64,000 nucleotides of DNA from positions 1 through 64,000 of the forward strand of contig CAVVYM010000006.1 of NCBI GenBank assembly GCA_963752505.1, in the 5' to 3' direction. The stretch's first letter is position 1, and each line of letters starts with the position of its first letter. Positions 1 through 7,898 of the stretch are shown one piece after another. This DNA comes from JACJWR01 sp963752505. GTDB taxonomy: Bacteria > Actinomycetota > Actinomycetes > S36-B12 > UBA10799. Made by a program: the position numbers and the translations under genes. The notes under the pieces were generated by a model. That model did no database searches. It was not told the DNA's origin and saw only the letters and a list, made by a program, of their open reading frames with translations.

Positions 1-179
1 CCAGGTGTGTGGGGGCACGGAAAGCCGCGACTAGAGCACCCGACCATTCACGGGCGCCTCGCGCTTGAACACCTACCTTCTACGCCCGCGTCGCCGCCAC
101 AGGGTGCCCACGCTGTCGCCACGAATCCCCTCATCGGAGTATCAGCCCGGCGATAGATACGACCCGACCAATGCCTATT

Positions 180-546
180 CGACGAAGTCGCCGCGGGCAC
201 CAAGTTTGGGCGTAGCGCACTGCAGTGCCCCACCGAAATCTGAAGTTTCTCGATAGACTCGATGCAGGCGGTGGGGATCATGTCCGCTCAACTGGCCGCG
301 GCGTTGATCATCTTGGCCGCGTTCTGTGCGTCAGCCTTTCTGTTTTTCTCAGCCGTGTACATCTTCCGTCGTGATCGTGCCAAAGACCCTCAAACGACGG
401 AGTTCACCAGCCTGTCGACCCCGCCTGCCTTGTGTTGCGCGTGCCCGCAATCATGGTCAGCGTGGAGTCAATGGAGTCAATGGGATCAGCCGATGGGGTC
501 AGCCGATGGTCTCGATGAGACCCCGTGGACACCTGCCTTGACCATC
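180..546 (+). pseudogene. Truncated, frameshifted copy of the multi-TM protein gene at 12165
   Basis: An ATG at 280 opens a frame identical in its first ~45 residues (MSAQLAAALIILAAF...) to the intact gene at 12165, and the homology includes about 100 bp of upstream DNA. A 1-bp difference near 424 (tcgacccc here, tcgaacacc in the intact copy) shifts the frame. A short tandem insertion around 465-505 (repeats of gtcaatggg and cagccgatgg) partly restores it. Similarity stops abruptly after gaccatc at 546, so four of the five predicted membrane helices are missing. The remaining product would be one membrane helix plus a scrambled tail, so I regard it as non-functional. Confidence 0.8.
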
Positions 547-553
547 TGACAGA

Positions 554-710
554 TAGGCCGAGTTGGCGGTGGCATCGACGCGAAACTAGGCCGCAACCTC
601 CTGACGGAACTCGGCATGACTCCGGCCGAACTCGTGGGCCTGACGCAGGATGACGCGGTGGCGCTGTGGCGCTGTGGCAAGCGTGGCTGGCCGAACACCC
701 GTCGAGGTGA
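554..710 (+). pseudogene. Small unidentified coding remnant broken by an 8-bp tandem duplication
   Basis: From 554 a frame reads GRNLLTELGMTPAELVGLTQ followed by acidic and hydrophobic residues. Its natural continuation ALWQAWLAEHPSR-stop is in another frame after gcgctgtg at 661-668 is repeated exactly at 669-676. Removing one copy gives a continuous reading to the TGA at 708-710. I do not recognise the family; it looks like the last ~50 residues of a DNA-associated protein in a decayed island, but that is only an impression. Confidence 0.25.
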
Positions 711-922
711 CGTGCGCACCTAGCTGCGCCCTTCTCGCCGGTAGCCATCGACTCAACTCCGAGGGGGTGTTGCCTCATCAGCACGCACCCACGACGCTCG
801 GGACCGCTCCGCTCTCGCGAGACCCCGCGATACGACAGGTCTGGGCGGACTCACGCAGCGACGATTGCGACGCTGCGCGCCGTCACTGTTCCGGCGTTGA
901 GCACCATTTGGGTGAGTTCCTG

Positions 923-1306
923 TCCACGAGCCTCATCGGGCAGTTGGTCAACGAGGCTGTAACGGCCGACGAAGTGGTCGACTTCTACGCCCTGGCCGGG
1001 GTGGACACCCCGGTGATCTCGATCCTGTCCGACGAATTTCTCGCGCTGGCCAAACAGATACGCGACCAGGCCCACCGCCACGAGGACCTGGGCTTGAGCG
1101 AGGCCGAGGCGGCGTTCTACGACACGATCGTGCGGAACGAGGCCGCGTTGCTTGAACTCGGCGACGACAAGCTGAAGAAGATCTCGGTCGACCTGGTGGC
1201 GTCGGTGCGAGGATCTGTGACCATCGACTGGAACTTCAAGGAGTCCGTGCGCGCCGGGCTGCGGGCCAAAGTGCGCCGCCTGCTCGCCAGCGTGACCTTG
1301 GGTTGA
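923..1306 (+). pseudogene. hsdR: C-terminal remnant of type I restriction enzyme R subunit
   Basis: The frame encodes a stretch typical of the extreme C-terminus of HsdR (DUF3387-like): an ELA/LAKQIR helix, then LGLSEAEAAFYD, then KKISVDLVASVRGSVTIDWN and FKESVRAGLRAKVRRLL just before the stop. Full HsdR proteins are around 1000 residues; only about 130 remain, without nuclease or helicase motors. No hsdM or hsdS is present in the window. The residues upstream of about 923 in the same frame look non-coding. This is the tail of a restriction gene that was deleted or rearranged, leaving a scar in the left-end island. Confidence 0.7.
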
Positions 1307-1737
1307 TCGAACCAAGTGTTGTGAGGTCCAACTTCTGCACGACACGCACGTCTACCTCGGCTGTTGTTTCGCCTCCAAGTTAGGTCTCCTTGTCGGGACC
1401 TGCGAGGGTGGCCTTGGCGCCCCTAGGTGTGTCCCCGGCGTCTTGACAGTGCCCGAGGCCGGTGAGTTGCGACACCCCCGCGGTGACCAGGCGATGTGGC
1501 CTTCGAATGCGCGACACGGCCTTCGGTGAACCCGCGTTTCGTTGCAGATCGGGCTCATCATTGACCACAGGGCCACCCTGGGTTTGCCAAGTGTCGAATA
1601 GCGCAGACGACCTTTTTCTTAGAGATGCAAATGATGCCAGGGTGCCAACAATGCGGCATACCGCAGATTGGGTCTGACTCCAGGGGCAACCCGAGGGCAC
1701 ATGAGGTAGCAGGATGCTCGTGGTCGGCATCTACCAA
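1307..1737. other. Intergenic region without a convincing gene
   Basis: Open frames exist on both strands, but none has a recognisable domain, a good ribosome site or consistent codon use. I see no clear promoter or terminator. It separates the hsdR remnant from the degenerate membrane-gene copy. Confidence 0.5.
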
Positions 1738-1759
1738 CCGCTGCTGGAGGTGCTGGTGG

Positions 1760-2220
1760 TCACTCCGGCGCCGTCGGTGCAGCGCCCCCGGCGGCCTCGT
1801 CAGGCCCGACCTCAGCCGCCTTCGCATCCTTCTTTGCGCCTCGATAGGGCTCCAGCCCGGCTGCCAGGATTGCGAACCCAGCGGGAATCCAGAACGCTGG
1901 ACTTGTCAGCATCGCGAGAACCGGAGTCCGCGTGACGAGGCCGATCAAGATGCCAATGACCAACACCGCCCCGATCGCCCACAGGAGTTGCTCAGCGGCA
2001 ATCCGGTCGCGGCTCTTGACCGCTCGGGGTGCGTCGCTGCCCCTATCCATCACCACCAGCCCGGTGATGGCTGCGCCGACGCCGGCCACGACCCAAAGAT
2101 GGGATTGCCGAGTTTCTCGGCGACCGAGGTGCCGCTCAGCAGCGCATCGATCGCCGCGTACGCCACGGCAATCAGCACCGTGACGATCACGCCGATGATC
2201 CCCCGCATCAGGAGCTTCAC
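1760..2220 (-). pseudogene. Frameshifted paralog of the small membrane protein gene at 15389-15853
   Basis: Reading from a GTG at 2220 gives VKLLMRGIIGVIVTVLIAVA and continues as the intact paralog until NPIF. There acccaaagatggg (about 2092-2104) lacks one base compared with acccagaagatggg in the intact copy. The second half (GLVVMDRGSDAPRAVKSRDR onward to the AAGGAAPTAPE tail) is well conserved but in another frame. Homology covers the flanks from about 1743 to 2260. The normal ATG is also changed to ACA, leaving only the following GTG. Either a recent pseudogene or a single-base consensus error; the lost ATG favours decay. Confidence 0.75.
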
Positions 2221-2229
2221 TGTGTGATT

Positions 2230-2713
2230 GTACGGACCGTGTTTTGGGTCGCCCTGCTGTTGGGCAGAGTGGCTGGATCAGCCCAGTCAGATCGTTTCGC
2301 GCGGATCGGTCCCACCTGCCCGCTGTGAGCACCTGAAGGTCAGACAGTCGATGCCTCCCATCAACAGTGGTACGAGAGTCGTCGCGGCCCACCAGACCAC
2401 CAGCGCGGCCAGCCATCCACGCAACTCCTACACGCCGATTGCTTTGGTGCCGACGACCGGGACCACCTCCACCGCAATGGCGGCAGACAGGCGCCCAAGA
2501 TCGACACGACGCCGGGCCGGGGTGCGCGGCGGCCCGGCGTCGTCGTCGGAGTCGGAACGACAAGGAGGGCTCCAAGTGACCCACCCGGGCACGGCTCTCT
2601 CGGAACGTCACCCTCCGTCGAGTGCCACGTCGACCACTACCATCTCCAGGACACGAAGCCCCTCGCAGCAGTTTAGTAGCAGATTCAGGCGAAAGTGTGT
2701 CTAAGGTCGTGTC
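2230..2713. other. Intergenic region with possible fragments of a membrane gene
   Basis: No complete gene is seen. On the minus strand around 2290-2400 one frame reads WLAALVVWWAATTLVPLLMG, which resembles a membrane helix. It has no start context and is surrounded by other short frames, so it may be a decayed membrane gene. The right 20 bp precede the Fic gene; no strong Shine-Dalgarno sequence is visible there. Confidence 0.3.
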
Positions 2714-3949
2714 GTGGTTACTGATTTCAGCGACGAGACACTTGCCATCCCGGCCGCGACTGAGGAAACCCACACCTGGATTCCGGTGGACGGCGGAATG
2801 TACTCCCGGGCGGAGTTGCGCCGCCAGCGCGGCACCTACCAATCGACGGTCCCCGCCCGAATAGCCAACTGGACCCCCTCCCTGAGCGGGGGCCTCAGCG
2901 CCGACATCGAGGACGCCACACGCGCCTTGGTGGAGTTCGATTCCTATGCCCTGCGCGTCCTCGGCGCCGATGATCCGGCCGTCGGACCGATGTCGGCGAT
3001 CCTGCTTCGCACCGAGAGCGCCTCAAGCTCCCAGATCGAGAACCTCACCACGAGCGCACGCCAACTCGCCCTGGCCGAATTGCTGGAGACAGACAAGCCA
3101 AACGCCTTGACCGTCATCGGCAACGTGCGCGCCATGGAGGCGGCCATTCGGCTCTCGCAGCGCATTGATCAGGCGGCAATCCTGGCCATGCACGCCGAAC
3201 TGCTCATCCGCCAGCCCGGCTTCGAGCGCCACGCGGGCGTCTGGCGCGATCAACTGGTCTGGATCGGCAGAGACAACGCAGGTCCCAGGGGCGCTGACTT
3301 CATTGCCCCGCAGCCTGAACGCCTCCCAGGCTGCCTGAACGACGTCGTTGCATTCACCGCGCGTGACGACCTGCCCGTCCTGCTTCAGATCGCCGTGGCC
3401 CACGCCCAGTTCGAGACCATTCATCCCTTCGTCGATGGCAACGGGCGCACCGGTCGCGCGCTGGCACAGGCTCTGCTTCGCAACAAGGGCGTAGCGTCGC
3501 ACACCACAGTGCCCGTCTCGGCCGGCCTGCTCAGGAACGTCACCAACTACTTCGATGCCCTCGACGCGTTCCGGGCCGGCAACGCGGCCCCCATCGTGCG
3601 TAGGTTCGCCGAGGCTTCCAGGTACGCGGCGGTCACCGGACGAAGACTCGTCGACGATCTTGCCGGCCAACTTGCCGACGCGCGCGAACTGTTGGCGGGG
3701 GTGCGGCCACAGGCCGCTGCCTGGCGGGTGCTGCCTCACCTCGTGGCCCAGCCCATCGTCAACACCACTTATCTGATCAAGACCCTTGGGCTGAACAAGG
3801 TGACCGCGTCGCGGACCCTGGACCTCCTCACCGAACGGGGTGTGCTCAACGAACGCACCGGCAGGCGCCGCAACCGCGTGTGGCAGCACAGCGGCATCCT
3901 CGACGTTCTCGACTCCTATGCCGAGGAAATCCGGCGCACCATCCTCTGA
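2714..3949 (+). CDS. Fic-family protein (probable AMP-transferase), self-inhibited type
   Basis: A 411-residue cytosolic protein. The N-terminal Fic_N-like region carries an inhibitory-helix motif SSQIEN at residues 105-110, matching the (S/T)xxxE(G/N) class that blocks ATP in class II Fic proteins. The catalytic loop HPFVDGNGRTGR (237-248) has the His, acidic residue, Gly-Asn-Gly and Arg of active Fic enzymes, which usually AMPylate Ser/Thr/Tyr of target proteins. The C-terminal ~100 residues look like a winged helix (NTTYLIKTLGLNKVTASRTL), as in many DNA-associated Fic proteins. The start is GTG at 2714. There is no separate antitoxin beside it, consistent with in-cis inhibition. The target is unknown. 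Confidence 0.92.
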   Translation: MVTDFSDETLAIPAATEETHTWIPVDGGMYSRAELRRQRGTYQSTVPARIANWTPSLSGGLSADIEDATRALVEFDSYALRVLGADDPAVGPMSAILLRTESASSSQIENLTTSARQLALAELLETDKPNALTVIGNVRAMEAAIRLSQRIDQAAILAMHAELLIRQPGFERHAGVWRDQLVWIGRDNAGPRGADFIAPQPERLPGCLNDVVAFTARDDLPVLLQIAVAHAQFETIHPFVDGNGRTGRALAQALLRNKGVASHTTVPVSAGLLRNVTNYFDALDAFRAGNAAPIVRRFAEASRYAAVTGRRLVDDLAGQLADARELLAGVRPQAAAWRVLPHLVAQPIVNTTYLIKTLGLNKVTASRTLDLLTERGVLNERTGRRRNRVWQHSGILDVLDSYAEEIRRTIL

Positions 3950-4219
3950 GTCACCTCATTGGACCTGATCATCGACGTAGGTTGGCGGCCCTCACGTTGT
4001 TCGTGGCTGCGAATCAGGTTGGGCTTGACAACGGCTTTGGCCACCTCTTGCAGTTGGGCGCCCTTCAGCCGACCGATAGGTGCATAGCCCTGGCTGTGCG
4101 TACCTGCCCACCACCGACATCAGACGCCGCTATGCACACCGAACTGTCGGACCCTTGAGGCACACTGACAGTGGCACGGTAATGACGTCGCGCAAACAAG
4201 GTGGGGAGACGAAATCGAG

Positions 4220-4834
4220 ATGACAGGTGTTCCGTACTACTCCGATTGGAGAGGTGCGACCCACTCATGCAGCGGGTGCGATTGGCAAGGCACCGGAAGT
4301 GAGGCCGACCAGGAGCTCTTCACAGACCTCATCCAGGTCGACTGCCCCTCCTGCTTCGGGCGACTCTTCCTCGTTGTGTTTCCCACCGCGGAGGATACGC
4401 GCCTGGCAGCTGCGGCCGGAAATGATGAGGCGCAACGAGAGCTGGCCCGATTGGCTCGACAGGAGTCCTACCAGGGGAAGGTTGAAGCGTCCAGGCTGCG
4501 TAGCGCAGAGGATCTTCCCGACCTGGACGGCGACCAGTTGGACTTTTACCTCGAACTCCTCAAAGAAGAGCACGGCACAGTCCTGATACTGGTCACAGGC
4601 ACACCGGACAATCGTGTGGAGACCGTCGACGATCCACGAGTGATCCACACCGAGTACTGCTACTACGAAGACACCGAACCCGTTGCAAGGCTGGTGGGCA
4701 TCCTTGAAGACCGCTACGGTTCCCGCTTCCGATACCTGCGGACCGCACCCGCCGCTCTCTACCTCGAAGGCGACAGCCTGAGCGCCTATCGCGAGGTCGA
4801 CAAGGCGCTAGGTGCCCACAAGGCGCCAAACTAA
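4220..4834 (+). CDS. Hypothetical protein with N-terminal zinc-ribbon-like cysteines
   Basis: A 204-residue soluble protein starting at ATG 4220 behind a good site (ggggagacgaaatcgag). Near the N-terminus CSGCDW and, about 25 residues later, CPSC form two CxxC pairs that could bind zinc. The middle (residues about 60-110) is charged and probably helical; the rest is acidic mixed alpha/beta. I do not recognise the family. It is flanked by intergenic DNA and is probably monocistronic. Confidence 0.75.
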   Translation: MTGVPYYSDWRGATHSCSGCDWQGTGSEADQELFTDLIQVDCPSCFGRLFLVVFPTAEDTRLAAAAGNDEAQRELARLARQESYQGKVEASRLRSAEDLPDLDGDQLDFYLELLKEEHGTVLILVTGTPDNRVETVDDPRVIHTEYCYYEDTEPVARLVGILEDRYGSRFRYLRTAPAALYLEGDSLSAYREVDKALGAHKAPN

Positions 4835-4895
4835 CGTTGATGTCGTGGGTCGCAATAGCAGTCAGCCGTGTGGCGCTCAACTAGGTCCTCCCTGC

Positions 4896-5270
4896 CTACG
4901 CCAAAATCGACCAAGACGCACAGAATCGACCAGGAATCTCAGTCGATTTTGCGATCGTTGGTCGATTCTGCGGCGGAGGCTGCACCAGACGCCGCTGCCA
5001 CCGCCAAACCGAAGCGCTTTCTGCGGCGGAGGCGGCACCGGCCAACGCACGCCGACGCGTGTAAGGCCGCCCCTCCCAGCCCGACAGGACACCGGCCGCA
5101 ACCAACCCATCTCGCAGATCGTCAGGCACCTCCACCTCGCGGGGCGTGTCATCACGCACCACCTGACACCGATACGCCGCACCCGGCACTAGTCCCGGGG
5201 GACGCCACTCTGGGAGAGTTGGCCGTGCCGTTGGGGTGAAACAGACCCAATTGTTGCCGACCGGGGACAT
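4896..5270 (-). CDS. Possible small hypothetical protein
   Basis: A 124-codon frame from ATG 5270, preceded by ggaggtc, contains a plausible protein-like segment (GAAYRCQVVRDDTPREVEVP then DDLRDGLVAAGVLSGWEG). The C-terminal third runs through repeats and looks non-coding. No homology is recognised and the Shine-Dalgarno spacing is very short. It may be a fragment of an accessory-element gene. The only other frames here are less convincing. Confidence 0.3.
   Translation of the reverse strand: MSPVGNNWVCFTPTARPTLPEWRPPGLVPGAAYRCQVVRDDTPREVEVPDDLRDGLVAAGVLSGWEGRPYTRRRALAGAASAAESASVWRWQRRLVQPPPQNRPTIAKSTEIPGRFCASWSILA
4902..4970. repeat. Four interleaved inverted repeats of the ATCGAC core
   Basis: CAAAATCGACCA (4902-4913) and CAGAATCGACCA (4921-4932) are direct repeats. 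Each has an inverted partner: GTCGATTTTG (4942-4951) pairs with the first over 10 bp, and TGGTCGATTCTG (4959-4970) is a perfect 12-bp partner of the second. The pairs interleave rather than nest, so as RNA they would form either alternative hairpins or a pseudoknot. As DNA they give four binding-site-like copies with alternating orientation. Confidence 0.8.
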
Positions 5271-5762
5271 GACCTCCGGACTCGCCACCTGCCCAGGCAC
5301 AGAGCGAGACCAGCCCACCGGCCAGCAAAGGCTTCGGACATCACAACTGCTCCCGCCGGCGCTATAGGGACGCACACCCTGGGTGCGGGACGGCTCACCC
5401 CACTGTCTGACATAGCCACACGCGGAGTGACTCTCCCAGCGCTGAGCACGACTCCCCGACCACAGGAAATCATGCCCGCAGACTGTAAGTGCCTAAAGGC
5501 TCCGTCGACATTGCCTGGCGACACACCAGGACCAACAACTCGTGGGCTTCTGGACGTGAAGCTACGTCCGACGTGCTGAGTGACACCAATCGTGGAGTGC
5601 CGCCCGAGTTTGTCATCGGAACCGCATTTGGGGTAACGGGCGGGGTACGAGGGGCGTGCGCCCCAGGGACCCAATTTGGGGGACGAACCGAACGAGGTCA
5701 AGATCGAAGTCAAGTCCGCTCGCCCAGTGCAAGTGCACCCAGCGACCCTCCGAGTGAGTGGA
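5271..5762. other. Intergenic region without a convincing gene
   Basis: Long frames on both strands here look like compositional artefacts: low-complexity Arg/Pro/Ser reading, no domain and no start context. No terminator or promoter was recognised. The right edge abuts the IS3-family remnant. Confidence 0.5.
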
Positions 5763-6068
5763 TCACTTCAAGGGGTCCATACAGCCGGGCTTGGCGAGGC
5801 GGTCGGTGTAGGCAATCGCGAGGAATTGTCCGGGTCCAGCCAGTGGCGCCGCTTCAACTCACGAAACTGCGCCGACTCACGCTCGGTCACACCGGAACGC
5901 ACCCCCGTCGGGGACATCGGCGGCCTTCAACCAGTTCGTCAGACACAACTCGCTGATCCCGAAATCAGCGGCGATCAGCTTCACCTGCTGGCCGGGCACA
6001 CGATTGCGGGCAACCCGCACAACGTCCTCACGGAACTCCCTGGTGCAAGCCTTGGACGTAGTGCCCAT
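5763..6068 (-). pseudogene. IS3-family transposase remnant (orfA start fused to an orfB scrap)
   Basis: From ATG 6068 the product begins with the helix-turn-helix of IS3-family OrfA: a KACTREFREDVVRVARNR-like start, then LIAADFGISELCLTNWLKAA. An extra G in a G-run near 5905 shifts the frame; the next frame continues RSGVTERESAQFRELKRR as expected for OrfA. About 60 bp later another frame reads GQFLAIAYTDRLAKPGC, which resembles the DDE-domain region of OrfB. Most of orfA and orfB is therefore missing. No intact terminal inverted repeats could be delimited. The element is dead and marks past insertion in this island. Confidence 0.75.
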
Positions 6069-6199
6069 CCCTTAGGTGGCACCAGTCGGCGCCACAAGTC
6101 AGATGTCACCTGATCGTGCAGCAAACCCGTATGTGCGCTTGTCTGGGATCAAGGGAAATGGCAGGACAGTGAACCCAGGGCAGTCGATGCCTGGGGGCG

Positions 6200-6721
6200 C
6201 TACCCCGGTGACGCACCCAAGACGAGGATCAACAACCCTGCGAGCCCGTTTAGGACCAGCGGCGTGAGTGAGGCTGCGGCGATTATGCCCGCTGCAGTTG
6301 TCTTGCCCAGGCCGCCGAGGGCTCCGGCGCTGGCCTTGATCCGTCGCCGCGCTACCAGGGCCAGCACCAGCGCAACTATGCCGAGCAAGGCCCACAAGGC
6401 CATCAGAATCCTGCCAACTGAGAGAAGCCGGTTGCCATCGTCGTCGGTGAGCGCGCCTTCGATCGCGCCCACGGCGGTCACGAACATGAGGCCGTAGAGC
6501 ACGATCGGAGCCGCCACTGCGGCGATGGCCAGCCGCAACGACCACCGGGCGATAGGCGGGATTGGTCCGTCGCTCGGCGGAATCCATTGACCGGCCACAA
6601 ATTTTCCGCTGCCGGTCACGTTCGTTGGCGGCACAACAACTGGGTGACGCTGTGGAGGTGTGGCGGGAAGTGGGGGTGGAAGCGGAGGAAGTTCTGCCTT
6701 GGCGTCATGTTGGGGCGACAT
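6200..6721 (-). CDS. Proline-rich two-to-three-TM protein, DUF4190-like
   Basis: A 173-residue membrane protein. I chose ATG 6721 because ggaggg lies just upstream of it; longer readings add unlikely sequence. Residues 1-55 are Pro-rich (PPLPPPLPATPPQ) and hydrophilic, so probably cytosolic. Two or three hydrophobic helices follow (IAAVAAPIVLYGLMFVTAVG; ILMALWALLGIVALVLALVA; GIIAAASLTPLVLNGLAGLL) with a short K/R-rich turn between the last two. This layout resembles actinobacterial DUF4190-type proteins, for which no biochemical role is known to me. Confidence 0.75.
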   Translation of the reverse strand: MSPQHDAKAELPPLPPPLPATPPQRHPVVVPPTNVTGSGKFVAGQWIPPSDGPIPPIARWSLRLAIAAVAAPIVLYGLMFVTAVGAIEGALTDDDGNRLLSVGRILMALWALLGIVALVLALVARRRIKASAGALGGLGKTTAAGIIAAASLTPLVLNGLAGLLILVLGASPG

Positions 6722-7009
6722 CGTGATCCCTCCCTCCAATTCCACGATAGTCCGGAAGGGATCCGCGGCCAAAGGGGCTTGCTCCGTTCGTGGTCGGGAC
6801 ACTCGCTGTGGTGAGAGTCAGACAATCAACAGGGTCTCGATGGTGTGGAATCGCAGGGCCCGCAGACGGGTCACCAACTCTGACTCAGGGATGCTGAGAG
6901 ACGCTCATCGCCCAAACCAATGCCAGCCAGGACGTAGCTCGTTCTATCGTGCGCGCTCTACACGCCGAGCCGTTGGCTACGGCCATCTTGTCCTGCAGGT
7001 CAAGGATCA

Positions 7010-7465
7010 GTGCTGCCGGACCTCGCCATGGCAAAGCGACCTCAAGGATGCGTGCCATCCCTAAGATCTGGCGCACAACGGACCCTTCCGGGATGGCGCG
7101 GGAGACCGCAGCGGGCTGGTCGCCTCCCCCGCGTCGTGGATACCGAAGTCGCACTCGAAGAGCGCCTCAAGCACCTCGCCATGACGGACCCCACCACAGG
7201 ACTGCTCAACCGACGCGAAGCGGTCCAGCACCTCGAACGGCTCGCCGCCGAGCGCGAGCGCTCCGGCACCCACATCGCGGTGCTCTTCTACCCAACTAGT
7301 CGCCGAAGAGGTCCGGCAGCCGCAGCACTACCCATCACCGTTGCGCACCAGGACATCCGGACAATGCTGAGCATCGGCGTGACCTTGCTCCGCCCCGGCG
7401 AGGGCGTGGAAGCCCTCATCACCCCCGCCGACGCCGTCGAGTTGCGCACCCGGCGGGGACGCTGA
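7010..7465 (+). pseudogene. GGDEF protein remnant with catalytic centre deleted
   Basis: The frame contains the start of a GGDEF domain (LEERLKHLAMTDPTTGLLNR, then a helix ending THIAVLFY) and its end (MLSIGVTLLRPGEGVEALIT, then ADAVEL). The roughly 90 residues between, with the metal-binding Asp, the I-site and the GGDEF signature, are absent. The join is the unrelated sequence PTSRRRGPAAAA. Diguanylate cyclase activity is therefore impossible. No convincing start or upstream sensor domain is visible. The same kind of central loss occurs at 33910. Confidence 0.7.
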
Positions 7466-7488
7466 AACCCAGGCCGACGCCATCGCGG

Positions 7489-7640
7489 GGCTCCCAACGT
7501 GTCTACGCCTCCCATCTGAGCATGTTCGCCGATGGTTTCGGGCAACGGTCCCTGGCGGGCATCACCACCACCGAGCTATACGCCTTCCTGCGCGAGGTGC
7601 AAACCAATGCGGTGGTCCGTCGTGGGAACCGGCAGACCTC
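7489..7640 (+). pseudogene. Possible tyrosine-recombinase N-terminal scrap
   Basis: A frame reads SQRVYASHLSMFADGFGQRS then LAGITTTELYAFLREV, which resembles the core-binding (SAM-like) N-terminal domain of phage-type integrases. The downstream catalytic part with the Arg-His-Arg-Tyr residues is absent. The reading has no start context. It fits the picture of a decayed mobile region, but the stretch is short and the call is weak. Confidence 0.3.
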
Positions 7641-7898
7641 CCGCAACGGCCCGCAGAGTCGCGTCGAGTCTCCGCTGACTACCCCTGCCGTTCACCATCG
7701 GGAACCTCCCCCACCCGACCCCACAAAGTTGCCGAGGCACACGAATCCACATAGTTGGTGACGTAGGCCTCGACTCGGCGGCACCGATACCTATGCACCA
7801 GCCCCGAACCACACTTGATCAGCCGAGCAGGGCGGGGACGAGGTCGGAAGGGCAACGTCGGGTGAACGGATGACTCCCGACGGTGCGCGCCCCAGTGC
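7641..7898. other. Intergenic region without a convincing gene
   Basis: Nothing recognisable between the integrase-like scrap and the 3' end of the histidine kinase gene. No clear terminator hairpin is seen. Confidence 0.4.

Noticed and set aside
3023..3889. Long minus-strand frame antisense to the Fic gene
   Set aside because: Codon-position shadow of a clear gene; no domain, no ribosome site.
2714..3949. Fic protein as part of a toxin-antitoxin pair
   Set aside because: The inhibitory motif is in the same protein and no small partner gene is adjacent.
3985..4090. Minus-strand reading resembling a toxin C-terminus (PIGRLKGAQLQEVAKAVV)
   Set aside because: Too short, no complete frame and no antitoxin; could not be tied to a MazF-like family.
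5189..5713. 174-codon minus-strand frame in the 5-kb intergenic region
   Set aside because: Composition is unlike a protein, and no start context or homology is visible.
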